Positions 26,763 to 36,702 of a DNA stretch of 64,000 nucleotides are shown here, one piece after another; position 1 is the stretch's first letter; every line of letters begins with the position of its first letter. The stretch spans positions 3,286,001 through 3,350,000 of the forward strand of contig NZ_LT629739.1 in assembly GCF_900105045.1 (NCBI RefSeq), written 5' to 3'. Below the pieces are notes generated by a model. That model searched no databases and was not told the DNA's origin. It saw only the letters and a program-made list of their open reading frames with translations. This DNA is from Brevibacterium picturae (lineage in GTDB: Bacteria > Actinomycetota > Actinomycetes > Actinomycetales > Brevibacteriaceae). Position numbers and translations under genes: made by a program.

Positions 26763-27764
26763 ATGCCGATCAGAGACCTGACCGATGGTGACGACCTGCG
26801 GTTGAACGAGGTGTTCGCCGACGCCGATACGCCGGCCGCTCATATGGCCAGGTCCCTGTTCCGCCCGACCTCGGATTCGCCTCTGCTGCGATCCGTCATC
26901 GCTGAGGTGGTGCCCGAGGTTCCCGTCGGTGCCGCAGCGATCGCCGAATCCCCGCTTCACCCCTACCGGGCGTGGGCCCACGTCGAGGTGGCGGCCGAAG
27001 AACAGGGGCATGGTCAGGGACGGGAACTGTTCGAAGCCGTGTGTGCCGAGACCGTGGGGACTGCCGTGGAGGGACTTGACCTGCGAACTCGGGTCCAGTC
27101 CGGCAGTTCGGGTGCCGGGTTCGCTCAGGCTCTCGGTTTCACTCCGCTGACGACGACGCGGGTGATCAAGGTCGCTGCCGGTGCGCTTCCGCCCAGCGGT
27201 GGCGGACGTGCCGAGGACCTCGAGATCGTGGCCACCGGTTCGGTGAAGCTGACGAAGGCATTCCTCGCCTGGTACACGGCCGTGAACAAGGACGATGCAG
27301 TCGGTCCGCTGACCATCGGTCAGGTCAACAATGCGTTCCTGTCCGAAGCCGTCGGTGCCCATGGTGCCGCACTGCTCGACGGGGATGCCGGTGCGGCCGA
27401 GGACGCAGGGCTGAGCGCCTTCGCCGTCTCCTACGCCAGGGAAGCCGAGCAGACGGGCGTCGAGATCACTGATGCGATGCCGGCAGCGGCTGATGATGAC
27501 GAGGCACCCACCGAGCTCATCCTCGGCTCGATGTTCGAAACCCGTGAGGAGGCCGTCGACACCACCAGCGAGCTGTTCAACGCTGCCATTGCCGATGCGG
27601 AGCTCCTCCTTGCCCGCCTCTCCGTCGATGCCGACGTGGTCCTCGAAGTCACGAGCGGCATGCCCGTGGTCTCGGCACTGGCCGACCGACTCCTGGAAGC
27701 GGGACAGGCGAGTGAACTCTACCGTTACGAAACACTCACGGGACCCCCTGCGGAGATGAATTGA
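26763..27764 (+). CDS. GNAT-fold N-acetyltransferase-like protein, function unknown
   Basis: The 333-residue acidic protein has an N-terminal half resembling a GNAT domain. A segment EEQGHGQGRELFEAVC at about residues 79-94 is close to the acetyl-CoA-binding Q/R-x-x-G-x-G/A motif, followed by LDLRTRVQSGSSGAGFAQALGF. The C-terminal half could be a second, degenerate GNAT lobe. The acceptor is unknown. ATG 26763 follows AAGGAGCGCAC. Its last 29 bases overlap, tail to tail, the 3' end of the FtsK-like gene on the other strand. Confidence 0.6.
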   Translation: MPIRDLTDGDDLRLNEVFADADTPAAHMARSLFRPTSDSPLLRSVIAEVVPEVPVGAAAIAESPLHPYRAWAHVEVAAEEQGHGQGRELFEAVCAETVGTAVEGLDLRTRVQSGSSGAGFAQALGFTPLTTTRVIKVAAGALPPSGGGRAEDLEIVATGSVKLTKAFLAWYTAVNKDDAVGPLTIGQVNNAFLSEAVGAHGAALLDGDAGAAEDAGLSAFAVSYAREAEQTGVEITDAMPAAADDDEAPTELILGSMFETREEAVDTTSELFNAAIADAELLLARLSVDADVVLEVTSGMPVVSALADRLLEAGQASELYRYETLTGPPAEMN

Positions 27765-30700
27765 GAGTCTCGGCTGAGTAGAGCCTCACCGCCTGAGCCC
27801 TCTGTTCGGTGATGTACCAGGCGGTCCCTGGTTCCCCATCCAGAGGCGGCAGTCTGAGCAGGCCCAGATTGCTGAGATCCTGACGACTGTGAGTGCCGAT
27901 GATCAGCATCGGCCCCAACACTTGAGCTTTGGACAAAGGGGAGCCGTAGCCGGGAGTGAACCGCACTGGAGTCGTCACCACATGCAGACCACCGTCGAGC
28001 AGGTCGAAGGCATCCCAATTCGCCTCCAGGTGCGCATCATCATGGACTGCGAGTCCGCGGCTGATGTCCGTCGCGGACCCGCACATGTTCTGCAGCGCAG
28101 TTGCAGTCTCGGTCTTGCCGCTCTGCGGTGAACCGCGAACATTGAGCACCGACCCATCGCGGGGCGGATCCCACACCACGAGTTCGCCGAAGGGGTCACG
28201 TCCCAACGGCATCGACGTGCTCGTCGGATCCGGTTGCGCCGGGTGTGAGGGACCTTTGAGGCCGCACCATTCTGGTGGGAAACCGCGACGCCTGTCGGCG
28301 GCTCCGTCCGAACCGTCGCCGTCCGAACCAGCGCCGTCCGCACCGGCGCCGCGCTGCCGCTGCGGCACCAACTGCACGTCGGCACCGTCACCGCCGGCCT
28401 CGTGAGCACCGGGGCCGACCAGCACCGCCCGGTATTCCGGCCAGGTCCCGACGAACCGCTGTCTCGACAATCCGACGCTGAGCCCATCTCCTCCCGCACT
28501 GGGCGGGAAGATCACCTGCGTCGTGAAGGCGGCGCTCGTGCTCGTGGCCGATCGGCACCCGGCCAGCAGAAACGTCAGCCCCAGTCCGGAGGCATGTTTG
28601 AGGAGTCGCTCAGTCTCAGCCGCCATCTGGTGGTCCATCGAGTCGATGAACTCGTTCCAGTTGCTGCACACGACGATCGTGGGCGGCAGGCTCTGCGCGA
28701 CATGCCCTCGATTCAGATGGTCGAGGATCGTATGGAACCGCCACCCGATGTCCATTCCGCAGGTGATCTCGGCCCATTTCAGGGACTCGGCGATGCGTCC
28801 CAGTGCCACGACCCGGTGAGTCTGGGCGGCGCTGGCCGCCATTCGCCTCAGCATCGATGCGACGATGTCCGGGTCGGTGCCGATGATGATGGCTGACCCG
28901 TCGACAGCGGGGGAGTACGACCATTCGCTCTGACTCTGATGACTGGGAATGTCGACAATCCCAGTCACTGCTGGGCGACCGTCGCCCGCGGATGAATACA
29001 GCCGTGCAGTGATCTCTTCGGAGTCGGGAAGAGGCGGGAGAACCACAGAGCGGAGCGGATCAGGTGACAGCCGTGTCCGGTCATGGGCCTCAGCATCCGC
29101 CCGGCAGAGATTGTGGACGCGGATTCCGTTGACGCTGTGCTGGATGGGGAGGCCTCGGCCAGGATCCCACGGCCGGAGACGAGGCCGATGACTGACCTCG
29201 ACGGAGGCGGAATCGGCCGTGGGGACGGCGACGCGGAATTCCACGATCGACGAACCCGAATCCAGGCACGCTGCTCCTGGTCTGCCCGGCGGCAAATGCG
29301 CGGCAGCGTTGACGCCGATGACGTCGAAGGAATCCGCATCATCGCGCACGCGCAGACACACGCGGATATTGATGTTGGCCTTCATCTGTCCGGTGACGAC
29401 TCCGAGCGGACGCTGAGTGGCCAGAATCAGATGCACGCCCAGAGATCGGCCCAGCGCTGTCAGGTGCTCCAGCAGATCAGCAGCCTTCGGGTGGGTCGCC
29501 ATGAGGGCGTGGAATTCGTCGATGACGACGACCAGCCTCGGCGGGGGATCGTCGAGTTCGAGGACATCGGAGCATCCGTGGTCGGCCAGGAGCCGCTCGC
29601 GTCGGGTGATTTCGGCCCGGACCGAAACCAATGCCCGGAATGCTGCGGCCGAATCGAAATCGTCGAGGATGCTGTCCGTGTGCGGCAGATCCTCCAAGGG
29701 AGCGAACGTCGCCCCGCCCTTGAAATCAATGAGGACGAAAGTCAGCCGCCGAGGTGGGTGTTCCAATGCCATTGCGAGCAGCCAGGTCTGGAGGAGAATG
29801 GATTTTCCGCTCCCAGTCGTCCCAGCCACGAGCGCGTGGGGCCCGTCCTCGAAGAGGTCGATGGCGATGTCGCCGCGACTCCCTCGCCCGATCGTCACCG
29901 GACCCGGAGCAGTCCGTGACCAGCGGTGACGAATGGCATCTGGTTCGTCATCGTAGAGATCGCCGAGGCCGTGGTTCGGCAGGCGTTCGGCCCAGGCCCG
30001 GCTCGTCTGCCTGTGTGCGAGGGTGAGGAATCGGCCTGGCGGCATGAGCGCGGCAATGAGGCCTCTGCCGGGCACCGGACCGTCGTCGGCCGATGAGTCC
30101 TCGGTGCGGGCCTGGGCGAGGCTGCCGAGCGACAGCGAAATTGCAGCAGTGGGTGCGGGTGCGTCAACATGCAGCGTCGACGTCGAACTGTGGCCGGACA
30201 GGCGCAACCCGATCATCGAATCGGCTGAGCTTCCGTGAGGCAGACGAGGCGCTTGTGATGAAGCGGCGGCGGATTCAGTGGTGGAGGCTGAAGTCGGTGC
30301 GTATCCGTGGTCGAAGCGGCTTCCCTGCAGTTCGGGAAGCCGGAGCAGCTCCGGGCACGGGCGCCAGTCGTAGGAGGGGTCGGCTAGCCACGACAGGGCC
30401 ATGCGGCGCAGCTGTTCGTGATCGCCGGTGACCGTCACCGATGTTGTGCGCGGTTCGATGCGAAGTGGCACATCGTCGATGATGACCGAGCCGTCGAGGT
30501 GATCGGTGTCGTCGTAGAGTTCGTCGGCGATGGTGATGGGGCTGCGAGCAGAGCCGAAGCCGAGGCACAGACCCGAACCGGTCTGCAGTCGACGTCTGTG
30601 TTCGGTGATCAGAGTGGTCAGTCCTTGCCGTGCCGTTTCCAGAGCGGTTCGTCGGTCGATGTCACATTGGACGCAATCGCGAGCGTAGCGACGTTTCTCC

Positions 30701-31431
30701 ATGACATAGGCGACATAACCGGAGATAGGTGCGGACACGCTGAACAGGAGGAACCACCACATTCCGGTGACGACGGCGAGTACCCCGCCGATGGCGATGG
30801 GAATGAGGAATGCCCACCATTGGGGAGGTTTGGCCGGGCGGGGATCGTCAATCGGCACGGGTGCCACATGGGTCGGTTCACGTCCGAGGCGCGCAGGCCC
30901 CCGTGCCAGGGAAGCGACTGAAGCGGTGTCAGGGGGCGGGGCCGCCGCGGGGGCGGTCGGTGAGAAGATCGTGGTGCCCAAGGAGGAGAACTCCTGCTCT
31001 CTGGTCGGCCCCAGCTGCAGACGTGTCGGTCGGCGTGACATGCACGGGTCGATGATGTTCAGACAGTCGGGGTGGCTGATGCGGCTGAGCAGAGGAGCAC
31101 GGGGGTCGATGCCGATTGTGAACCCCGAATCAGGTCCCGCGAGCACCGAGATCGATGCAGATCCGGTTCCGCGATTCAGACAGGAGACCCCGAGGACTGT
31201 GACAGGGTTCAGTGACTGCCACCGCCCCCAGGCCATGGATTTCACCGTATGCTCCGGGGTGCCGGAGCTCTCCGGCAGACGGTTTCCAGCGACCAGGTCG
31301 GCCCAGGTCAGGATGGGGCCGAAGACGGCCAGGAAGACTTCGAGGACGAGCTGTTCGGAGTCTGCCTCGATCACATCGGTGCGGATGCTCGCGTTGGCGT
31401 CGATGCGGTGGATGAGGCCGAGCGTCTTCAT
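27736..31431 (-). CDS. EccC-like FtsK/SpoIIIE-family ATPase with degenerate FHA-like N-terminus
   Basis: The 1,231-residue protein begins with an FHA-like region (about 77-142) in which the usual SRxH reads DPCMSRRPTRLQL. Two membrane helices lie at about 205-245. The first ATPase domain has P-loop GTTGSGKS (537-544) and Walker B VVVIDEFHAL near 634. A second ATPase-like domain lacks a clear P-loop. A third short domain at the C-terminus has GSPQSGKT (about 1100-1107) and is followed by only 124 residues. This order resembles EccC of type VII secretion, but no ESX or WXG100 genes are visible. It follows the Tad operon after a 222-bp gap on the same strand. A Gly/Ala/Asp-rich linker lies around residue 1025. 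Confidence 0.75.
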   Translation of the reverse strand: MKTLGLIHRIDANASIRTDVIEADSEQLVLEVFLAVFGPILTWADLVAGNRLPESSGTPEHTVKSMAWGRWQSLNPVTVLGVSCLNRGTGSASISVLAGPDSGFTIGIDPRAPLLSRISHPDCLNIIDPCMSRRPTRLQLGPTREQEFSSLGTTIFSPTAPAAAPPPDTASVASLARGPARLGREPTHVAPVPIDDPRPAKPPQWWAFLIPIAIGGVLAVVTGMWWFLLFSVSAPISGYVAYVMEKRRYARDCVQCDIDRRTALETARQGLTTLITEHRRRLQTGSGLCLGFGSARSPITIADELYDDTDHLDGSVIIDDVPLRIEPRTTSVTVTGDHEQLRRMALSWLADPSYDWRPCPELLRLPELQGSRFDHGYAPTSASTTESAAASSQAPRLPHGSSADSMIGLRLSGHSSTSTLHVDAPAPTAAISLSLGSLAQARTEDSSADDGPVPGRGLIAALMPPGRFLTLAHRQTSRAWAERLPNHGLGDLYDDEPDAIRHRWSRTAPGPVTIGRGSRGDIAIDLFEDGPHALVAGTTGSGKSILLQTWLLAMALEHPPRRLTFVLIDFKGGATFAPLEDLPHTDSILDDFDSAAAFRALVSVRAEITRRERLLADHGCSDVLELDDPPPRLVVVIDEFHALMATHPKAADLLEHLTALGRSLGVHLILATQRPLGVVTGQMKANINIRVCLRVRDDADSFDVIGVNAAAHLPPGRPGAACLDSGSSIVEFRVAVPTADSASVEVSHRPRLRPWDPGRGLPIQHSVNGIRVHNLCRADAEAHDRTRLSPDPLRSVVLPPLPDSEEITARLYSSAGDGRPAVTGIVDIPSHQSQSEWSYSPAVDGSAIIIGTDPDIVASMLRRMAASAAQTHRVVALGRIAESLKWAEITCGMDIGWRFHTILDHLNRGHVAQSLPPTIVVCSNWNEFIDSMDHQMAAETERLLKHASGLGLTFLLAGCRSATSTSAAFTTQVIFPPSAGGDGLSVGLSRQRFVGTWPEYRAVLVGPGAHEAGGDGADVQLVPQRQRGAGADGAGSDGDGSDGAADRRRGFPPEWCGLKGPSHPAQPDPTSTSMPLGRDPFGELVVWDPPRDGSVLNVRGSPQSGKTETATALQNMCGSATDISRGLAVHDDAHLEANWDAFDLLDGGLHVVTTPVRFTPGYGSPLSKAQVLGPMLIIGTHSRQDLSNLGLLRLPPLDGEPGTAWYITEQRAQAVRLYSAETLNSSPQGVP

Positions 31432-31653
31432 CTTCCCAGAGTCACGAGGTTAGCCGGAAGCGGCAAGCTCTCCTTGCATCCCTGTTGACAGTGAATCTGT
31501 GCCCACAAGTATTTCGAGCAGAAGTGGCGGAGCGATCAACAGGAGAACACGTCAGAGTCAGCTTTTCCGGATGCACGACATCGTTGGCTCCCTCCTCACT
31601 TCCGCCTCACGAAATGCCTCATACCCGCCGTACGAGATGCTTCGCGAAATGCC

Positions 31654-32094
31654 TCAGGAAATGCGCAGCGATCCGCGAGCGTACGCGGTGGCCTGCAGCT
31701 CGATGAGATCGGGGACGAACGGTGACAGCAACGCGGGGGAGTAGTCTGCGCGCAGTCGGATGACGACCGAATGCTGCCCGTCCGCATCGGCGCTGAGCGT
31801 GACATTGTGCAGCCCCTGCGGGGTCGGTACCGCGGCAACATAGCGGCTGGCGGCCCGTTTCGCTGCGGCTGGTGAGAACACGAGTCCAGGCTCTCCGCCC
31901 GGCGCCGGTTCGAACGAGTCGGATGCGGCCAGCGCCGCGGAATCCGCCACACTCTGCAGCTCACGTCTGGTCATGTGCAGGTCCGTCAGTGCTGCGATGA
32001 GGAAGGCGAGGAGCAGGGCGATGACGACGAAGCCGATGGCCAGTGGGGTGATCGACCCGTCATCGGCGGGGACCCGCTGCTGTTGTCGTGTCAT
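31654..32094 (-). CDS. TadG/TadE-like pilus-associated membrane protein
   Basis: The 146-residue protein starts DDGSITPLAIGFVVIALLLA after a short polar N-terminus, the single-helix pattern of Tad-locus TadE/G-like proteins. It is followed by ADSAALAASDSF, matching the usual ADxAALAAA motif. It begins one base after the upstream TadE-like stop. It is the last gene of the Tad operon. The 222 bp between it and the FtsK-like gene show only short repeats of GAAATGCCTCA. Confidence 0.75.
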   Translation of the reverse strand: MTRQQQRVPADDGSITPLAIGFVVIALLLAFLIAALTDLHMTRRELQSVADSAALAASDSFEPAPGGEPGLVFSPAAAKRAASRYVAAVPTPQGLHNVTLSADADGQHSVVIRLRADYSPALLSPFVPDLIELQATAYARGSLRIS

Positions 32095-32095
32095 C

Positions 32096-32566
32096 TCAGC
32101 CCCCACCTGCGGTGGCGACGACGTCCGTGTGGTTGGCACGCAGAGTGATGTGCGGGGAATGCTTGGTGCCGAAGAGGAGCGGGAACCCGGGGAGGGACAC
32201 CTTCGTCTCGACTCGGGCGGTGATGAGGGAACCTGCTTGTCCACAGGGACCGGAGCATGAGTAGTCGATGGTGATGGGAACGTCGGTGAGACCGAAGTCG
32301 GTGAAATGCATGTCTGCGACCTGGTGGGCTCGGGCTTCGGAGGGGGTGGCATCGCGGGCCGCGATCCGTGAGGCGGAGATCGCCGTCGACGTGGTGGCAT
32401 AGCTGGCGGCCTGCAGCTGGGAGATCGCGAGCATGAGATAGACCACCGGGATGAGCAGGACGATCGAGGCGAAGATGAATTCGATGACGGCCGTGCCCGA
32501 ATCGCAGCGTTCCCCCGGACCCGAATCCCGGCGTTCCTGCGACACCTCAGCTTCAGATTCAGTCAC
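32096..32566 (-). CDS. TadE-like minor pilin
   Basis: The 156-residue protein has a polar leader ending in SGTAVIEFIFASIVLLIPVV. Its Gly-x-x-x-x-Glu and hydrophobic stretch match TadE-type pseudopilins, which are processed by the Tad prepilin peptidase. The remainder is a small extracellular domain with cysteines in YSCSGPCGQ. GTG 32566 overlaps the stop of the preceding tadE-like gene. Confidence 0.75.
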   Translation of the reverse strand: MTESEAEVSQERRDSGPGERCDSGTAVIEFIFASIVLLIPVVYLMLAISQLQAASYATTSTAISASRIAARDATPSEARAHQVADMHFTDFGLTDVPITIDYSCSGPCGQAGSLITARVETKVSLPGFPLLFGTKHSPHITLRANHTDVVATAGGG

Positions 32567-33032
32567 GGTCGACGTCCTCAACGATGGATCGTCCGCTCAG
32601 CTCCCACACCTCGGCGGGGCCCCACAGGCCGAGGACGGGCAGCGGCGTCCGCACCCGAACCTCGACGACTTCGACCTGGCCGTGCCGCGCCTCGGTGACG
32701 GTGATCGACTGGGCATAGCGCTCGCCCACGGACACTGTGATGAGCTCGGAGGCGAGGCGTTGTCCGTCCGCCGTTGACTGATCGGCGAGGCTGGCCTGGC
32801 GGGCACCGGCAATGGCCGAATCGATGACGGTGTTGCGGACGTGGATGACCAGGCCGATCTGCAGAGTGCCGGCCAGAACGAGGGCCAGGAGCGAGCCGAT
32901 GAGGGCGAACTCAGCGATCGCGGAACCGGAATCAGCCCGAGCTTCGCATTCCCCGTCGCGGATCTCGCACTCGGGTTCCAATGCGCTTCCGCACCCCGAT
33001 TCCTGGTCAGCACCGCACTTCCGGTGACTCAC
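32559..33032 (-). CDS. TadE-like minor pilin
   Basis: The 157-residue protein carries SGSAIAEFALIGSLLALVLAG, the TadE signature with Glu five residues into the hydrophobic stretch, and a following NTVIDSAIAGARQAS helix. GTG 33032 overlaps the stop of the upstream small membrane protein as GTGA. The polar leader of about 40 residues is Cys/Glu-rich and unusually long. It probably primes or decorates the Flp pilus. Confidence 0.75.
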   Translation of the reverse strand: MSHRKCGADQESGCGSALEPECEIRDGECEARADSGSAIAEFALIGSLLALVLAGTLQIGLVIHVRNTVIDSAIAGARQASLADQSTADGQRLASELITVSVGERYAQSITVTEARHGQVEVVEVRVRTPLPVLGLWGPAEVWELSGRSIVEDVDRD

Positions 33033-33262
33033 CCGGCTCCCCGGACCTTGTTCATCGCATCCTGGAACATCGAGGTGAAGGCCTCTCCGGCCAATGCCCA
33101 CAGAGCGACGACCAGCCCCGCTGTCATCAAGGTGATGAGGACCCATCCGGGAACATCGCCGCGGTCTGGTCGGTTACCTCGGCGCTCGCCTCGGCGATCG
33201 GGATCGTCGATCGTAAGACCGATGACGAACCCGGCGAATCGGTTCAGCAGGTGGTGGAACAT
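33029..33262 (-). CDS. Small Tad-locus membrane protein (candidate Flp pilin)
   Basis: The 77-residue protein has a charged N-terminal half and one C-terminal helix, GDVPGWVLITLMTAGLVVAL, followed by an amphipathic tail ending NKVRGAG. Its size, helix and position between tadC and tadE fit a Flp-type pilin or a related small structural subunit. ATG 33262 follows GAAGGAGACACC. The usual pilin leader motif is not obvious, so the role is tentative. Confidence 0.6.
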   Translation of the reverse strand: MFHHLLNRFAGFVIGLTIDDPDRRGERRGNRPDRGDVPGWVLITLMTAGLVVALWALAGEAFTSMFQDAMNKVRGAG

Positions 33263-33344
33263 GGTGTCTCCTTCTTCCAGGGCGGTCGGTTGGCGGGGCG
33301 ATCAGGTGGGGCGTGGGCGGGGCGACTGTGCGCGTCAGACTGGG

Positions 33345-34283
33345 TCATGGGCTCAGATCGAGGACGGTGAGCGAGGGGAAGACGGCGAAGATGACGGTCA
33401 CCGGGAGCACAAAGACAACGACCGGTACCAGCATTCCGATCTCCTTCTTTCCCGACAGCTCGAGCAGGCGACGACGCGACTGCTCTCGCACATCGGCGGC
33501 CTGAGCGCGGAGGACCTCTGCCAGCGGGGTTCCGCGGGTCATCGACACGGCCAAACCGTCGACGAACTGCACGATCTCCGGAATGGCAATCCTGGTGGCC
33601 ATCGAATCGAGCGCATCGACGAGCGGCGTCCCGGTCCTGGTCGCAGCCAGGGCGGTGCGCAGCTCATCGACAAGGTCTCCCGAGCACGTGCGACATACCC
33701 GCTCGAGTGCTTCAACGATTCCCTCGCCGGCGGTGATGGACAGTGCGAGAAGTTCGGCGACGGTGGGGAACTCTGCGAGCACGCGGGACTCGTGGCGGGC
33801 GATGGCTTGGCTCAGGCGCCAGTCGTTGGTGATGTGTCCGGCGATGCCGCCGCTGATGATGAGGACGAGGGTGACCACAGGGGAGAAACCCCGTTGGGCC
33901 GAAAGCAGCCCGGCCACGCATCCGGCGGCGATCATGCCCGCCAGGATGTTCAGAATCTGGTTGATCCGGAAGCGTTCCAGAGACGCACCCCCGCCGAGGC
34001 GGTTGATCCGCAGGTTCAATGTGGCGTCCGTGGTGATCCGGGACGTCACCCACATGGTGGCGCCGAACGTGACGGACTTGAGCAGTCCCACCAGCCCCTC
34101 CGCGCGGGGAGTCGGCGGAGCGTAGATGTCGACCAACGATTCCTGATCACGCAGATACGGGGCGATGCGAGACGACAGCGAGGGTCGCCGCAACGGCGGC
34201 AAGGAGAGGACGAAGACGCACAATGCCAACCCATTGAACGTTCCCAGGGCAAGGATCGTGAGCGGATCGGTCAGCATGCTCAC
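33345..34283 (-). CDS. tadC: Tad secretion platform protein TadC
   Basis: The 312-residue protein has hydrophobic segments at both ends and a T2SS-F domain in the middle, with EFPTVAELLALSITAGEGIVEAL typical of this family. It would pair with TadB as the inner-membrane platform of the pilus machine. GTG 34283 overlaps the tadB stop as GTGA. Confidence 0.82.
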   Translation of the reverse strand: MSMLTDPLTILALGTFNGLALCVFVLSLPPLRRPSLSSRIAPYLRDQESLVDIYAPPTPRAEGLVGLLKSVTFGATMWVTSRITTDATLNLRINRLGGGASLERFRINQILNILAGMIAAGCVAGLLSAQRGFSPVVTLVLIISGGIAGHITNDWRLSQAIARHESRVLAEFPTVAELLALSITAGEGIVEALERVCRTCSGDLVDELRTALAATRTGTPLVDALDSMATRIAIPEIVQFVDGLAVSMTRGTPLAEVLRAQAADVREQSRRRLLELSGKKEIGMLVPVVVFVLPVTVIFAVFPSLTVLDLSP

Positions 34284-35209
34284 CAAGCGTCACTGCCCTC
34301 GGCCGAACGGTGGAACGACGAGGACGACAGTGATGATCCTTCGATGACGCGCGGCTCCTGCGGGAGTCTGCCGATCCGCTTCATCGCCTGATACGCCAAC
34401 AGTGAGACGACGAACCCGGAGGCGAGGAGGAGCAGCCCGGTCTGGGAATTGTAGGCGACGGCAGTCTCGGGCCGGGTCGAGAGGAACGCAAGCACCACCC
34501 AGGGAGCTGCCACCGCCAGGCGAGCACCATTGACCGTCCACTGCTGCCGGGCGGAGAGCTCGTTGCGGGTGCGGGCATCGTCGCGAACGAACTGGGCGAG
34601 TGCTCTCAGCATCGTGCCGAGATCACTTCCGCCGACCTGCCTGGTCACGCTGAGGGCGACGACGATCCGGTCCGCCACCGGGTCGGCACTGACCTGGCGG
34701 AAGCGTTCGAGGGCGATGGCGAAGGAACCGCTGGCCCGGTACTCCTCGGCGAAGACTTCGAACAGAGGACGCAGCGGCTCGGGCCCGCGGTGGGACAGCG
34801 AACTCAGTGCTTCAGGCAGTGACAGGCCGGCACGAACGCCGGAATTGAGGTGGTCGAGGGTCTCGGGCCACAGCTCACGACGCATGACCTGCTTGCTCCG
34901 CGCCCGATGCTGGAGCAGTCGGTGCGGCAACCAGGAGGCGAAGAGGCCGAAGCACAGGGCGATGGCCCACGAGCCGGTGAGGACGGTGGCGACGAGGCTG
35001 ACGACGATGAAGACGGCCATCGACATGAGGATCAGGTGGCTCGGGTGCATCCGCGGAAACCCGGCTCCGGTGAGCATGTCATCGAGCTCACGAATCCATC
35101 GTTTCTGCACTCGTTTGCCTGCCGGCTTCTGCCACAGTGACATCCACAGCAGGAACAGGCCCGCACCCAGACACGCACCGATAAGAAGACTGTATTGGGA
35201 GTAGCTCAT
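34280..35209 (-). CDS. tadB: Tad secretion platform protein TadB
   Basis: The 309-residue protein has N-terminal membrane helices, a central T2SS-F domain with WPETLDHLNSGVRAGLSLPE, and two C-terminal helices. ATG 35209 overlaps the stop of the ATPase gene as ATGA, indicating coupled translation. It is the partner of TadC. Confidence 0.83.
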   Translation of the reverse strand: MSYSQYSLLIGACLGAGLFLLWMSLWQKPAGKRVQKRWIRELDDMLTGAGFPRMHPSHLILMSMAVFIVVSLVATVLTGSWAIALCFGLFASWLPHRLLQHRARSKQVMRRELWPETLDHLNSGVRAGLSLPEALSSLSHRGPEPLRPLFEVFAEEYRASGSFAIALERFRQVSADPVADRIVVALSVTRQVGGSDLGTMLRALAQFVRDDARTRNELSARQQWTVNGARLAVAAPWVVLAFLSTRPETAVAYNSQTGLLLLASGFVVSLLAYQAMKRIGRLPQEPRVIEGSSLSSSSFHRSAEGSDAW

Positions 35210-36429
35210 GCGGTTTCCAGAATGGAATGGAGATCCTTGCCGATGCTGGCGAAACGCTCGCCGAGGTGGCCGAACCCCTGACTGCGAATCAGCTGTCCCT
35301 GCGGCGAATGGAAGATCGTGTCGAGTTCGACGACGTCACCCTCGACACCGCCGGGCACAGCACAGATCTCGCTGACGAGACGGGTCCCGTTCTGATCACG
35401 TCGCAGGTGGACGACGACGTCGATGCTCACCGCCACTGTGGGGACAACGAAGGACGAAGAGATGTTGGCCCCGGCCAAAAGCGGCAAGGTGCAGATCTTC
35501 GTGATCGCGGCGCGGGCGGAGTTCGCGTGAATCGTTCCTGCTCCAGGCAGCCCCGAATTCAAGGCCACGAGCAGGTCGAGGCTCTCGGCCTCTCGAACTT
35601 CGCCGACGATTATGCGCGTCGGGCGCATGCGCAGGGCTTCCTTGACCAGGGAACGCAGGGTGACCTCGCCCGTGCCTTCGAGCGAGGGCTGGCGACATTG
35701 CATCGGCACCCAGTCGCGGCTGGGCAGATTGAGCTCGAACACCTCTTCGCAGGAGATGATTCGCTCGCGGGCGGGAATGGAGCCGGCCAGGGCATTGAGC
35801 ATGGTGGTCTTGCCGGCCTGAGTTGCACCGGAGACCAAGATGTTCGCGCCGCTGGCCACGGCTGCGTCGAGGAACCGGGCAGCGACCGGCGTCAGCGACC
35901 CCTGGGCGACCAGACCGGCCAGATTCCGCGGCCGTTGTATGAACTTGCGAATGTTGACCGCAGGATAGGAGCGGGTGATGTCGGGCAGGACAACATGGAG
36001 CCGAGAACCGTCGGGGAGCATGGCATCGACGAAGGGCTGGGACAAATCGACTCGTCGGCCTGAGGTGCGCAGCATTCTCTCGATGAGATCGTCGAGTTCA
36101 CCGGCAGTGAGTTTCGTCGTCGTCAGCTGGTGGAGGCCGTCGATGGCGATGAAGATCTCGCTGGGGGAGTTGACCCAGATCTCCTCGACCCGGGGATCAT
36201 CGAAATAGTCCTGCAGGGCGCCGAATCCGGAGAGCTGATTGTCGATGGTCCGGAATGTTGCTTCCTTGTCATCCAGGGGCGGCAGATCCGCGACGAGGCT
36301 GCGTTCGTCGTATTCGGAGATGACCGTGCGAATGACCTCGCGTGAGCGTTGCATATCGGCGCGAGGGTCCACATCAAGGTCTCTGATCCTCTTGTGGACT
36401 TCGCTCTTGATGACCTCGGTGGCTTCCAC
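35206..36429 (-). CDS. cpaF: CpaF/TadA-type pilus assembly ATPase
   Basis: The 407-residue cytoplasmic secretion ATPase has Walker A SGATQAGKTTML near residue 203, an Asp box and Walker B region in RIIVGEVREAESLDLL, and the HANSARAAI histidine region. The N-terminal domain with DDPRVEEIWVNSP is typical of CpaF. It powers Flp pilus assembly and retraction. It is the first gene of the operon cpaF-tadB-tadC-pilin-tadE-tadE-tadG. No tadZ/cpaE or prepilin peptidase gene is in the window. Confidence 0.9.
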   Translation of the reverse strand: MEATEVIKSEVHKRIRDLDVDPRADMQRSREVIRTVISEYDERSLVADLPPLDDKEATFRTIDNQLSGFGALQDYFDDPRVEEIWVNSPSEIFIAIDGLHQLTTTKLTAGELDDLIERMLRTSGRRVDLSQPFVDAMLPDGSRLHVVLPDITRSYPAVNIRKFIQRPRNLAGLVAQGSLTPVAARFLDAAVASGANILVSGATQAGKTTMLNALAGSIPARERIISCEEVFELNLPSRDWVPMQCRQPSLEGTGEVTLRSLVKEALRMRPTRIIVGEVREAESLDLLVALNSGLPGAGTIHANSARAAITKICTLPLLAGANISSSFVVPTVAVSIDVVVHLRRDQNGTRLVSEICAVPGGVEGDVVELDTIFHSPQGQLIRSQGFGHLGERFASIGKDLHSILETA

Positions 36430-36702
36430 GTTGAACCCCTGGAGTACAGAATGCGAATCATATTTCCAACAGCTGGATTTGTTTTTAACCTATCTGTAGT
36501 CGAAAGAAGAATCCAGTGGTTTTCCGAATCTGTGGATAACTTCATGCGCTTAGGGCGAATGGCATAGGAGTAGTTTCACGCACGGGATTTGCGAACTTGT
36601 GGTCATTGCGGATTCCTGAGATTGGGTATAGATTCTCATCACTGTTGCAGTGGTGTTCCGCTGAGGCCCCGCGCTCAGGGTCGCACTTCTCCACCACGGT
36701 CC

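Noticed and set aside
32841-34391. 516-codon forward frame across the Tad genes
   Set aside because: It is antisense to tadC, the small pilin and tadE genes, whose proteins show clear motifs and overlapping starts; the forward product has no recognisable domain.
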